Positions 1 through 6,846 of a stretch of DNA of 28,741 bases are shown here, one piece after another. Both the position numbers and the translations under genes were made by a program. Each line of letters begins with the position of its first letter. Positions within the stretch are counted from its first letter, which is position 1. The notes below the pieces were generated by a model. It was not told the origin of the DNA and did not search any database. It saw only the letters and a list, made by a program, of their open reading frames with translations. The stretch is from AC-32 sp035473395 (GTDB lineage: Bacteria > Actinomycetota > Thermoleophilia > Gaiellales > Gaiellaceae): positions 1 to 28,741 of the forward strand of contig DATIOF010000173.1 in NCBI GenBank assembly GCA_035473395.1. The letters run 5' to 3'.

Positions 1-2067
1 TGCCTGATGATGACGCCACGGGGTGTCTCGGACGTCAACGTCTACACGCCCGAGCGGGTCGAGGCGCGCTACGGGATCCCGCCCGAGAAGGTGCCCGACT
101 TCATCGGCCTCAAGGGCGACACCTCCGACAACATCCCCGGCGTCCCCGGGATCGGCGACAAGACCGCCGGGCAACTGATCGCGCAGTACGGCTCGCTCGA
201 GGCCGTGATCGAGCATGCGGCCGAGCTCTCACCCGCCCGCGGGAAGGCGGTGCGCGAGCACGCCGACCAGGCGCGGGCGTCGAAGGAGCTCGCAACGATG
301 CGCCGCGACCTGCCGCTCGGCGTCGACCCGGCCGAGCTCGTCTCGGATGCGCCGGACCGCTCGCAGCTGAAGGAGATGTTCCGGCGCTTCGAGTTCCGCA
401 ACCTCCTCAACCGCGTCGACGAGCTAGACGAGGCGCTACCCGCGGCGGCGAGCCTCGTGCCGACGGGCGTCGAGGTGCCGTGGCGCGAAGAGCTCGCTCC
501 GAGCCTCGGCGTGGGCCCGCTGGGCATCGCGGCGGACACCGACCGGATCGCGGTCGCTGTCGGCGAGGAGGTGGTCGTCTCGCCGAGGCCCGACCGGCTC
601 GAGGGCGAGCTCATCGCGCACGACGCGAAGTCGCTGCGGCTCGACGCAACGGACGACACGATGATCCTCGCCTACCTGATCGAGCCGGGCCGGGCCGAGT
701 ACGCGCTCGACGACCTCGCCGCCGAGTACGGCGTCGAGCTGCAGCCGGTGCCCGAGGCCGAGGAGGAGACTGCGGCGCTCGTCCGCCATGCGGCGGCGAC
801 CCTGCGGCTGCGCGACCCGATGCTGGAGCGCGTGCGCGAGCGCGGAGCCGAGTCGCTCTACCGCGAGATCGAGCTGCCGCTGACGGAGGTGCTCGCCGCG
901 ATGGAAGCCGCGGGCGTCAAGGTCGACACCTACCGGATGGGCGAGATCACCGCCCGCCTGGCCGACCGCGTCGAGGAGCTCGAGGCGAAGGCGTACGAGC
1001 TGGCGGGCGAGGAGTTCATGCTCGGCTCGACGCAGCAGGTCGCGCGCGTCCTCTTCGAGGAGCTGAAGCTGACTCCCGGCCGCAAAGGCAAGACCGGCTA
1101 CTCCACCGACACGCGCGTGCTGCGCTCTATCCGCGGCGAGCACGATATCGTCGGCGTGATCGAGGAGTGGCGCGAGTACTCGAAGCTGCTCAACACCTAC
1201 CTCGGCCCGCTGCCGACGCTGATCGGCGAGGACGGCCGCCTGCACACGACCTTCAACCAGACGGTCGCCGCCACCGGCCGGCTCTCGACGACGAGCCCGA
1301 ACCTGCAGGCGATCCCGATCCGCACCGAGCTCGGGCGCGAGATCCGCTCGGCGTTCATCGCCGAGCCCGGCCACAAGCTGCTCTCGGCCGACTACTCGCA
1401 GGTCGAGCTGCGGATCCTCGCCCACGTCTCCGGTGAGCCGAAGCTGCGCGAGGCGTTCGAGGCCGGGGAGGACATCCACGCGGCGACGGCGGCAGAGGTG
1501 CTCGGCAAGGAGCGCGCGACGCTGACCAAGGACGAGCGCAACGTGGCCAAGATGGTCAACTTCGGGATCATCTACGGCATCTCGTCGTTCGGTCTCTCCG
1601 AGAACCTCGAGATCCCGCGGGACGAGGCGCAGGCCTACATCGACGCCTATCTAGCGCGCTTTCCGCACGTGCAGGACTTCATTCAGCGGACGATCGAGCA
1701 GGCAGCGCGCGACGGCTACGTGACGACGCTGCTCGGCCGGCGGCGGCCGGTGCCGGAGATCCGCGCCTCGAACCGCCAGACGCGCTCGCTCGGCGAGCGG
1801 CTCGCCGTCAACTCGGTCATGCAGGGCACCGCGGCCGACGTGATCAAGGCGGCGATGGTCGCGATCCACCGCCGACTGCGCGACGAGGGGCGGGCGGCCC
1901 GGCTCGTGCTGCAGGTGCACGACGAGCTCCTGCTCGAGGTTCCGGAGACCGAGGTGAGCGCGATCAAGTCGCTCGTGCGCGAGGAGATGTGCCGCGCCTA
2001 CCCGCTCGACCCCCCGCTCGAGGTCGACGTCGGCGTGGGCGAGGACTGGAACGAGGCGAAGTCTTGA
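1..2067 (+). CDS. polA: DNA polymerase I, 3' part of gene (5' end outside window)
   Basis: Family A DNA polymerase used in Okazaki-fragment processing and repair gap filling. The frame is open from base 1, so the gene starts upstream. The first 125 or so residues are the end of the 5'-3' exonuclease domain, with the helix-hairpin-helix stretch DNIPGVPGIGDKTA. The next 150 or so residues are a shortened 3'-5' exonuclease-like domain: the Exo III YxxxD motif is not recognisable (RHAAATLRL at its place) and Exo II reads AHDAKSL, so proofreading is probably lost, as in several actinobacterial and Thermus enzymes. The polymerase domain is complete: motif A DYSQVELRIL (Asp codon at 1390), O-helix RNVAKMVNFGIIYG (Lys codon at 1549), motif C QVHDELL (Asp codon at 1921). 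It lies upstream of rpsA and coaE as in Mycobacterium. Identity is certain. Confidence 0.98.
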   Translation, partial: CLMMTPRGVSDVNVYTPERVEARYGIPPEKVPDFIGLKGDTSDNIPGVPGIGDKTAGQLIAQYGSLEAVIEHAAELSPARGKAVREHADQARASKELATMRRDLPLGVDPAELVSDAPDRSQLKEMFRRFEFRNLLNRVDELDEALPAAASLVPTGVEVPWREELAPSLGVGPLGIAADTDRIAVAVGEEVVVSPRPDRLEGELIAHDAKSLRLDATDDTMILAYLIEPGRAEYALDDLAAEYGVELQPVPEAEEETAALVRHAAATLRLRDPMLERVRERGAESLYREIELPLTEVLAAMEAAGVKVDTYRMGEITARLADRVEELEAKAYELAGEEFMLGSTQQVARVLFEELKLTPGRKGKTGYSTDTRVLRSIRGEHDIVGVIEEWREYSKLLNTYLGPLPTLIGEDGRLHTTFNQTVAATGRLSTTSPNLQAIPIRTELGREIRSAFIAEPGHKLLSADYSQVELRILAHVSGEPKLREAFEAGEDIHAATAAEVLGKERATLTKDERNVAKMVNFGIIYGISSFGLSENLEIPRDEAQAYIDAYLARFPHVQDFIQRTIEQAARDGYVTTLLGRRRPVPEIRASNRQTRSLGERLAVNSVMQGTAADVIKAAMVAIHRRLRDEGRAARLVLQVHDELLLEVPETEVSAIKSLVREEMCRAYPLDPPLEVDVGVGEDWNEAKS

Positions 2068-2098
2068 ACGTCGCCCAGGGTCGTGCTAAAAGCCGCTT

Positions 2099-2629
2099 GT
2101 GCGGCGGTTTCTGCTCGTAGGGGTCTCGGTTCTCGCTGCAGTCGCGCTCGGCGTCGCGACGCATTCGGCCTCGTCCGCGCCGGCGACGGCGCTGCCGAAC
2201 GTCTCTTGTAACCAGTCGCTGCTCGTCTTCCTCTTCTGGCCGCACGGCCACGGCGCGATCAAGAGCGTCGCCTTCTCGGCGTACAAGACGCCGCACATGG
2301 AGGTCTACAAGTACGCCCCGGGCTACCCGAACTCGGCCTTCCTCGCCTTCGCGGGATCCAACAAGCTGACGAGCTTTGCCAAGTCGTGCCGGGGCAAGGT
2401 CGGCAAGGTCGGCGGGGCGATCCAGCACAGGAAAACCGTCACCAAGCAGCTCGTGTTCACGTGCTCGATGCCGAAAGGCGCTCTGCTGGTGACGAAGCCG
2501 GCCGGAGGAGGGCTGAAGCTCGACGCGGGCACTTCGAGCTCCCACGTCGTTTCCGTCGCGCTGAAGCCCAGCGGATCGACCTTCTCGTACGACGCGAAGC
2601 GCTGCAACTCGGGCCCGTCGCCGCACTAG
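2099..2629 (+). CDS. small secreted protein of unknown function
   Basis: 176 residues from a GTG start. The N-terminus is a clear signal peptide: MRRF, then a hydrophobic run rich in L, V and A to about residue 22, then a Ser/Ala-rich stretch (SASSAPATA) with possible cleavage sites. The mature part of about 145 residues has four cysteines, which could form two disulfides outside the cell, and a Ser/Gly-rich C-terminal third. I do not recognise a family. It sits 31 bases after polA and before a strongly structured non-coding stretch. The GTG fits because the signal peptide begins right after it; no Shine-Dalgarno sequence is visible, and a weak TAAAAG -10-like box lies at about 2086. Gene reality is supported by typical high-GC third positions and the signal peptide; function is unknown. 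Confidence 0.75.
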   Translation: MRRFLLVGVSVLAAVALGVATHSASSAPATALPNVSCNQSLLVFLFWPHGHGAIKSVAFSAYKTPHMEVYKYAPGYPNSAFLAFAGSNKLTSFAKSCRGKVGKVGGAIQHRKTVTKQLVFTCSMPKGALLVTKPAGGGLKLDAGTSSSHVVSVALKPSGSTFSYDAKRCNSGPSPH

Positions 2630-2789
2630 GAGGGTTCGACGAAACGCCGCTGAGGCCCTCGGGCCGCACCGGACGCCCCGAGGCCGCGTCCTCAGTCGCA
2701 CCGATAGCTCTGCTATCGGCTCTTCCTGCGTCCTTGCCTCGGAACGACCAGCACGCCCCGAGGGCGTGCAGCGTCCCGTCAAACCCTCC
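2629..2789 (+). ncRNA. cloverleaf-like self-complementary segment (candidate structured RNA or palindromic element)
   Basis: Several nested inverted repeats fill this gap. The outer arms 2629-2646 and 2772-2789 pair in 16 of 18 positions if one 1-base and one 2-base mismatch site are allowed. Inside lie: arm 2650-2655/2690-2695 (CTGAGG/CCTCAG) enclosing 2657-2663/2677-2683 (CCTCGGG/CCCGAGG); hairpin 2701-2719 (CCGATAG, CTCTG loop, CTATCGG); hairpin 2751-2769 (GCACGCCC, CGA loop, GGGCGTGC). An 11-base direct repeat ACGCCCCGAGG occurs at 2673-2683 and 2753-2763, and CCTCGG occurs twice, so alternative pairings exist. The likely rpsA -10 box lies downstream at 2824, so this is probably not the rpsA leader. 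It could be a 3' UTR or terminator, a small RNA, or a MITE/REP-like repeat. Strand is arbitrary. Confidence 0.4.
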
Positions 2790-2823
2790 CGGCGCGATCC
2801 CAGGCGGAAAGCCGCTCCACGGC

Positions 2824-2842
2824 TATACTGAGCGACTTCTCG
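2824..2842 (+). promoter_or_regulatory. probable rpsA promoter, -10 TATACT
   Basis: TATACT at 2824-2829 lies 13 bases before the rpsA ATG and no Shine-Dalgarno sequence follows it, so the transcript would have a leader of only about 6 bases. The bases after the box, TGAGCGA (2829-2835), recur after the -10 boxes of uvrB and the gene at 13123. No good -35 hexamer is visible. Confidence 0.55.
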
Positions 2843-4258
2843 ATGGCCAGTGAGACCGTGAACAGAGAGGGAACGCAGCTCGACGAGGACTCCGTCTGGA
2901 CGACGACGGAGGACGGCGAGCGCGTCCCGAACTACGACGCCACCTTCCCCACGATCAACGAGGGGGAGGTAGTCCACGGCACCGTCGTGCGCGTGGACAA
3001 GGACGAAGTGCTCGTCGACATCGGCTACAAGTCGGAGGGCGTGATCCCGGTCGCCGAGCTTTCGATCCGGCGGTCGGTCAACCCGGCGGACGAGGTCAGC
3101 CTGGGCGACGAGATCGACGCGCTCGTGCTGACGAAGGAGGACGCCGAGGGCCGTCTGATCCTGTCGAAGAAGCGTGCGCGCTTCGAGATGGCGTGGAAGG
3201 CGATCGAGCGCGCGGCCGAGTCCGAGGAGCCGGTGCTCGGCCGGGTGATCGAGGTTGTCAAGGGCGGCCTGATCCTCGACCTCGGGGTGCGCGGCTTCCT
3301 GCCTGCCTCGCTGGTGGACATCCGCCGGGTGCAGGACCTGGACGAGTTCCTCGGCCAGGAGCTGCGCGCCAAGGTGATCGAGCTCAACCGCTCGCGCAAC
3401 AACGTCGTGCTCTCGCGCCGCGCCGTGCTCGAGGACGAGCGGAAGGAGATGCGGCAGGCGATCCTCGACCGGCTCAACCCGGGCGACGTCGTCGACGGCC
3501 AGATCTCGAACATCGTCGACTTCGGCGCCTTCGTCGACCTCGACGGGATGGACGGCCTGATCCACATCTCGGAGCTCTCCTGGAGCCACGTTAACCATCC
3601 GTCCGAGGTGCTCGAGATCGGCCAGGACGTGAAGGTCAAGGTGCTCGACATCGACCGCGAGCGCCAGCGCATCTCGCTCGGCCTCAAGCAGACCCAGAGC
3701 GACCCGTGGCAGCAAGTGCTCGAGTCCTATCACGAGGGCGACGAGGTCGAGGGCAAGGTCACGAAGGTCGTCACCTTCGGCGCGTTCGTCGAGATCATGC
3801 CGGGGGTCGAGGGGCTCGTGCACATCTCCGAGCTCGCGCAACACCACGTCGAGAACCCGCGCGAGGTCGTCTCGCAAGGCGACTCGGTCAAGGCGAAGAT
3901 CATCGAGGTCGACGCCGAGCGACGCCGACTCTCGCTCTCGCTCAAGCGAGTCGAGGGCGGGGGCGTGACCGAGCGCGCCGAGGATGCCGAAGTGGTCGAA
4001 GGCACGCCGAACCTCGATCTCTCCGAGGAAGTCTTCCCGGAGAGCTCGGCGGCTCCCGAGGCACCGCCGCTCGACGAGGCAGCGCCCGAGGCCGAGCCTG
4101 CCGCCGAAGAGCCCGAGCCGGCGCAGGAGCCGGAGCTCGAGCCCGCGGCCGAAGAGCCGGCGGACGAGCCGGTCGCCGAAGCGCCGGAAGTGCCCGCCGA
4201 GGAGCCGGAGCCCGAGCCGGTCGCCGAGGCCGAGGCTCCCGCCGAGCAGCCCGAGTAG
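2843..4258 (+). CDS. rpsA: 30S ribosomal protein S1 (four S1 domains plus acidic tail)
   Basis: 471 residues. S1 promotes binding and unfolding of mRNA on the 30S subunit. Four S1 (OB-fold) RNA-binding domains are visible at about residues 38-110, 128-194, 212-283 and 298-369. Domains 3 and 4 are closest to each other, with the motifs VDFGAFVDLDGMDGLIHISE and VTFGAFVEIMPGVEGLVHISE-like cores. Residues 370-471 form a low-complexity tail made almost only of E, P and A with few basic residues, presumably disordered. The E. coli protein has six domains; four is usual for actinobacteria. The ATG follows a TATACT box and has no Shine-Dalgarno sequence. coaE begins one base after the stop codon, so the two are cotranscribed. 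Identity is firm. Confidence 0.96.
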   Translation: MASETVNREGTQLDEDSVWTTTEDGERVPNYDATFPTINEGEVVHGTVVRVDKDEVLVDIGYKSEGVIPVAELSIRRSVNPADEVSLGDEIDALVLTKEDAEGRLILSKKRARFEMAWKAIERAAESEEPVLGRVIEVVKGGLILDLGVRGFLPASLVDIRRVQDLDEFLGQELRAKVIELNRSRNNVVLSRRAVLEDERKEMRQAILDRLNPGDVVDGQISNIVDFGAFVDLDGMDGLIHISELSWSHVNHPSEVLEIGQDVKVKVLDIDRERQRISLGLKQTQSDPWQQVLESYHEGDEVEGKVTKVVTFGAFVEIMPGVEGLVHISELAQHHVENPREVVSQGDSVKAKIIEVDAERRRLSLSLKRVEGGGVTERAEDAEVVEGTPNLDLSEEVFPESSAAPEAPPLDEAAPEAEPAAEEPEPAQEPELEPAAEEPADEPVAEAPEVPAEEPEPEPVAEAEAPAEQPE

Positions 4259-4259
4259 C

Positions 4260-4847
4260 TTGGCCAGACCGATCGCCGTCGCCATCACGGGCGGCATCGG
4301 AGCCGGCAAGAGCGAGGCCCTCGCCGCCTTCGCGCGGCACGGCGCCGCGGTCATCTCCAGCGACGACATCGTCCACCGCCTCCTGCAGGAGGATGCGAAC
4401 GTGCGTGAGGCGCTGCGCGAGCGCTTCGGCGACGGCGTCTTTGACGAGGACGGCGAGGTCGACCGTGGCGCGATTGCGGAGATCGTCTTCGCCGACCGCG
4501 AGGCGCTCGACTGGCTCGAGGGCCTGTTGCACCCGCTCGTGGTGCAGGAGTACATGAGCTGGCGTGAACGGCTCGGGGAGCTGGACGACCCGCCGCCGGT
4601 GAGCGTGACCGAGGTGCCGCTGCTGTACGAGGTCGGCGGCCAGGACCGCTTCGACAGCGTCGTCGTCGTGACCGCGTCGCCCGAGGTGCGTGGTGCCCGG
4701 AGCGAGGTCGCGGCCGAGGAGCGTGAGCCGCGGCTGCTGCCCGACACGGTCAAGATCGCGCAGGCCGACTTCGCCTACGTGAACGACGGCTCGCTGGAGA
4801 AGCTCGACGATTTCGTACAGGCGGTGCTGAAGGAGCTGACCCGGTGA
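4260..4847 (+). CDS. coaE: dephospho-CoA kinase (TTG start)
   Basis: 195 residues. It phosphorylates the 3' hydroxyl of the ribose of dephospho-CoA, the last step of coenzyme A synthesis. The P-loop GGIGAGKS is at about residues 11-18, LHPLV is at the usual place for the family, and PLLYE matches the conserved D-x-PLLFE motif with Glu in place of Asp. The DxD motif after the P-loop reads SSDD. The lid is divergent: no RLxxRDG stretch is visible after VVTASPEV. The start is inferred: no ATG or GTG lies between the rpsA stop and the P-loop, while a TTG one base after that stop gives the typical N-terminus LARPIAVAITGG. The last bases overlap the next gene as GTGA. panB and panC at 24-26 kb feed the same pathway. 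Confidence 0.9.
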   Translation: MARPIAVAITGGIGAGKSEALAAFARHGAAVISSDDIVHRLLQEDANVREALRERFGDGVFDEDGEVDRGAIAEIVFADREALDWLEGLLHPLVVQEYMSWRERLGELDDPPPVSVTEVPLLYEVGGQDRFDSVVVVTASPEVRGARSEVAAEEREPRLLPDTVKIAQADFAYVNDGSLEKLDDFVQAVLKELTR

Positions 4848-5395
4848 AGAAGCTGCTCGCGCTCGTTTTCGTGGGCGCGGCTCTGGGCGCCGGCTTCGCC
4901 TACGTCTACTCGACCGAGCCGGCCTGGTACGTCCGCCTGCGCTACCCGCTGCGCTACGACGCGATCGTCCGCGGCCACGCGCGCAACTACCGGCTCGACC
5001 CGTCGTTGCTCGCGGGCGTGATCTACCAGGAGAGCAAGTTCCACGCCCACGCGCGCTCGAGCTCGGGCGCGATCGGCCTGATGCAGCTGCTGCCGGACAC
5101 GGCGAAGGGCATAGCGGTCCACACCGGCGGCTCGAAGTTCCAGGTCTCGGACCTGGACAACCCCGAGATCAACGTCCGGTACGGGTCCTGGTACCTACGA
5201 CATCTGCTGGACAAGTACCGAGACGAGCGCACGGCTCTGGCCGCGTACAACGCCGGCCAGCAGAACGTGGACACCTGGCGGAGCGAGGGGAAGGGAATCG
5301 CCTTCGCGGAGACGCGCGCCTACGTCAAGCGAGTCGAGCACCTGAAGGTGCTCTATCGGCGTGGTTACGCCAAGCAGCTGGGTTTGTCAGGCTGA
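4844..5395 (+). CDS. lytic transglycosylase, SLT/goose-lysozyme-like
   Basis: 183 residues; predicted to cleave the MurNAc-GlcNAc bond of peptidoglycan. An N-terminal hydrophobic segment (about residues 4-20, followed by YVYSTEP) is a signal peptide or membrane anchor. The SLT domain follows: LLAGVIYQESKFHAHARSS carries the catalytic Glu in QESKF, then SGAIGLMQLLPDTA, then NPEINVRYGSWYL and ALAAYNAGQQNV, all hallmarks of the family. The GTG start overlaps the coaE stop (GTGA), so it is translationally coupled to coaE. The same arrangement after coaE is plausible as a housekeeping operon; a functional link to CoA synthesis is not implied. Family is clear; the exact substrate is not. Confidence 0.93.
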   Translation: MKKLLALVFVGAALGAGFAYVYSTEPAWYVRLRYPLRYDAIVRGHARNYRLDPSLLAGVIYQESKFHAHARSSSGAIGLMQLLPDTAKGIAVHTGGSKFQVSDLDNPEINVRYGSWYLRHLLDKYRDERTALAAYNAGQQNVDTWRSEGKGIAFAETRAYVKRVEHLKVLYRRGYAKQLGLSG

Positions 5396-5398
5396 CGC

Positions 5399-5435
5399 TT
5401 GACAGACATCACGAGTGATGTCATAGTGACGTCAC
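5399..5435 (+). promoter_or_regulatory. promoter with overlapping palindromic operator for the RHH operon
   Basis: TTGACA at 5399-5404 is followed after exactly 17 bases by CATAGT at 5422-5427, and the ATG is 9 bases further on, so the transcript should be leaderless. The spacer holds a perfect inverted repeat, GACATCACGAGTGATGTC (5405-5422), and the next ten bases hold the palindrome GTGACGTCAC (5426-5435). The half-sites GTGATGTCA and GTGACGTCA are 11 bases apart, one helical turn. This is the layout of a repressor operator, and the first gene encodes a ribbon-helix-helix protein, so autorepression is likely. Confidence 0.75.
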
Positions 5436-5436
5436 G

Positions 5437-5889
5437 ATGCAGCTACAGAGATTCGTAGACGCGCTCAAGGCCGACCTCACCGCGGTCGCGGAGTTGGGCG
5501 ACGAGTCGACGGCCGAAGCGGCCGGGCGGCTCGTCCTCACGCTCCAGGCCTCGGTCGGCCTGCGCCTGCTCGACGCGCTCTCGGAAGCGGCGCTCGAGCT
5601 GAACGACAAGCTTCCGGGCGGTCACGTCGAGGTGCGGCTCACCGGGCAGGACCCCGAGTTCGTGTTCGTCGGCGAAGAGCCGGAGGCTCCGGCCGCTGCC
5701 ACCGACGAGGCGTACAGCGCCCGCATCACCCTGCGGTTGCCCGAGGCGCTGAAGGGCGCGCTCGAGACCGCCGCGAGCCGTGAGGGCGTTTCCGTCAACA
5801 CCTGGATCGTCCGCGCGCTTTCGCGCAGCTCCACCGCCGCCCCGGCGGCGCAATCCGGCAACCGGCTGACGGGCTATGCCCGCGGCTAG
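5437..5889 (+). CDS. ribbon-helix-helix (Arc/HicB-antitoxin-like) DNA-binding protein
   Basis: 150 residues. The C-terminal part, about residues 93-133 (SARITLRLPEALKGALETAA... VSVNTWIVRAL), is a ribbon-helix-helix fold: a beta strand with alternating R, T, R that contacts DNA as a dimer, then two helices. The first 75 or so residues are Leu/Ala-rich and helical and I do not recognise them. A short Gly/Arg tail (RLTGYARG) ends the protein. Such proteins are often annotated as HicB-family antitoxins, but no HicA-like toxin gene is next to it. It heads an operon with a 31-codon ORF, a DUF4097 protein and two MFS transporters, and sits directly behind a palindromic operator, so it is most simply an autoregulatory repressor of this operon. 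The ATG is set by the promoter 9 bases upstream. Confidence 0.85.
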   Translation: MQLQRFVDALKADLTAVAELGDESTAEAAGRLVLTLQASVGLRLLDALSEAALELNDKLPGGHVEVRLTGQDPEFVFVGEEPEAPAAATDEAYSARITLRLPEALKGALETAASREGVSVNTWIVRALSRSSTAAPAAQSGNRLTGYARG

Positions 5890-5893
5890 GAGG
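5888..5893 (+). promoter_or_regulatory. strong Shine-Dalgarno AGGAGG before the 31-codon ORF
   Basis: AGGAGG at 5888-5893 lies 9 bases before the ATG at 5903 and overlaps the stop codon of the RHH gene. It is the best ribosome-binding site I see in the window and is the main reason to call the short ORF a gene. Confidence 0.7.
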
Positions 5894-5902
5894 GGAGGAA
5901 CG

Positions 5903-5998
5903 ATGTCCTTTTTCCCGATCCCGTTCGGTCACATCGAAGTCCGCGTCGATACGCGCCCGCAGCGCCCGCCGCGACGCCCCGTGAGGCGCCCGCAATGA
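5903..5998 (+). CDS. 31-residue small protein, coupled to the DUF4097 gene
   Basis: The ORF reads MSFFPIPFGHIEVRV then DTRP, followed by a Pro/Arg-rich end. It has a perfect AGGAGG ribosome-binding site at a good distance, and its TGA overlaps the ATG of the DUF4097 gene as ATGA, the same kind of junction that joins the next genes. The N-terminal half is hydrophobic and beta-prone, the C-terminal half basic (RPPRRPVRRPQ). I do not recognise it. It could be a true small protein, perhaps a partner of the DUF4097 protein, or a leader ORF that serves translational coupling. Confidence 0.6.
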   Translation: MSFFPIPFGHIEVRVDTRPQRPPRRPVRRPQ

Positions 5999-6846
5999 GA
6001 ACCGAGACCTTCGAGACGCCCGGCGAGACCCGGCTCGACATCCGCCTCGGGTCGGGCGAGGTCCGGCTCGAGACCGCGGAGGTGCAGGAGACGACGGTCG
6101 TGCTCGAGCCGCTCCGCGACAACGACGCGAGCACGGCCGCCGTCGAGAACGCGCGAGTCGAGCTGCGCGACCGTGGCAAGGGCCACGAGGTCGTGATCGA
6201 CGCCCGCGAGCGCCGCGGCCGCAACGCCGAGGTTCTGGTTTCCGTCACCTGCCCGGAGGGCACGAGTGTCGAGACGAAGTCCGGCTCGGCCGACGTCGAG
6301 GGGCGCGGCCGCTTCGGCTCGGTCGAAGTCGAGACCGGGTCCGGCGACGTCGAGTTCGGCGAGATCGCCGGCGAGGCGAAGGTCAACGCGGCGAGCGGCG
6401 ACGTCCAGATCTCGTCGATCGGCCGCGACGCGCGGGTGAACACCGCTTCGGGCGACGTGCAGATCCGCTCGATCGGCGGCGAGGCCAAGATCAACTCCGC
6501 GTCGGGCGACGTGATCATCCGCGACGTCCAGGGCGAGCTTTCGGTCAACTCCGCTTCCGGCGACGTACTGGTGCGCGAGGCGGCCTCGTCGGTCGGCGTC
6601 AACACCGCCTCCGGCGACCAGGAGATCGGCAGCGTGACGACCGGCAAGGTGACGCTCAAGTCGGCGTCCGGCGACCTCAAGGTCGGGATCCGCGAGGGCA
6701 CGTCTCTCTGGGTCGACGCACGCTCTCGCTCCGGCGAGGTGCGCTCCGAGCTCCCCGTCTCCGACCTGCCGCCCGACGGCAACGGCCCAAGCGTCGAGCT
6801 CCGTGCCAACACGATGAGCGGCGACATCACCGTCGCGAGGGCATGA
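5995..6846 (+). CDS. DUF4097 (toastrack-type) beta-strand repeat protein
   Basis: 283 residues without a signal peptide or membrane segment. From about residue 90 to 230 the sequence repeats a unit of about 18-20 residues with the core SASGDV plus a hydrophobic strand (for example VNAASGDVQI, VNTASGDVQI, INSASGDVII, VNSASGDVLV), which is typical of a single-stranded right-handed beta-helix such as DUF4097/DUF2807. The N-terminal 90 residues are a beta-rich part with a charged strand pattern. The family is common in actinobacteria and Firmicutes, often with envelope-stress genes; no biochemical activity is known to me. The start overlaps the small ORF (ATGA) and the end overlaps the MFS gene (ATGA), so it is made together with the transporter. 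The family call is good, the role unknown. Confidence 0.88.
   Translation: MRTETFETPGETRLDIRLGSGEVRLETAEVQETTVVLEPLRDNDASTAAVENARVELRDRGKGHEVVIDARERRGRNAEVLVSVTCPEGTSVETKSGSADVEGRGRFGSVEVETGSGDVEFGEIAGEAKVNAASGDVQISSIGRDARVNTASGDVQIRSIGGEAKINSASGDVIIRDVQGELSVNSASGDVLVREAASSVGVNTASGDQEIGSVTTGKVTLKSASGDLKVGIREGTSLWVDARSRSGEVRSELPVSDLPPDGNGPSVELRANTMSGDITVARA

Noticed and set aside
1964..4753. Minus-strand open frame of over 900 codons
   Set aside because: It lies antisense to rpsA and coaE, its product is low-complexity (Arg/Leu/Asp/His), and it has no family motif. High GC content removes stop codons from antisense frames.
5437..5889. Toxin-antitoxin pair
   Set aside because: The RHH protein resembles HicB-type antitoxins, but no toxin-like ORF lies on either side; the next ORF is 31 codons and coupled to DUF4097.
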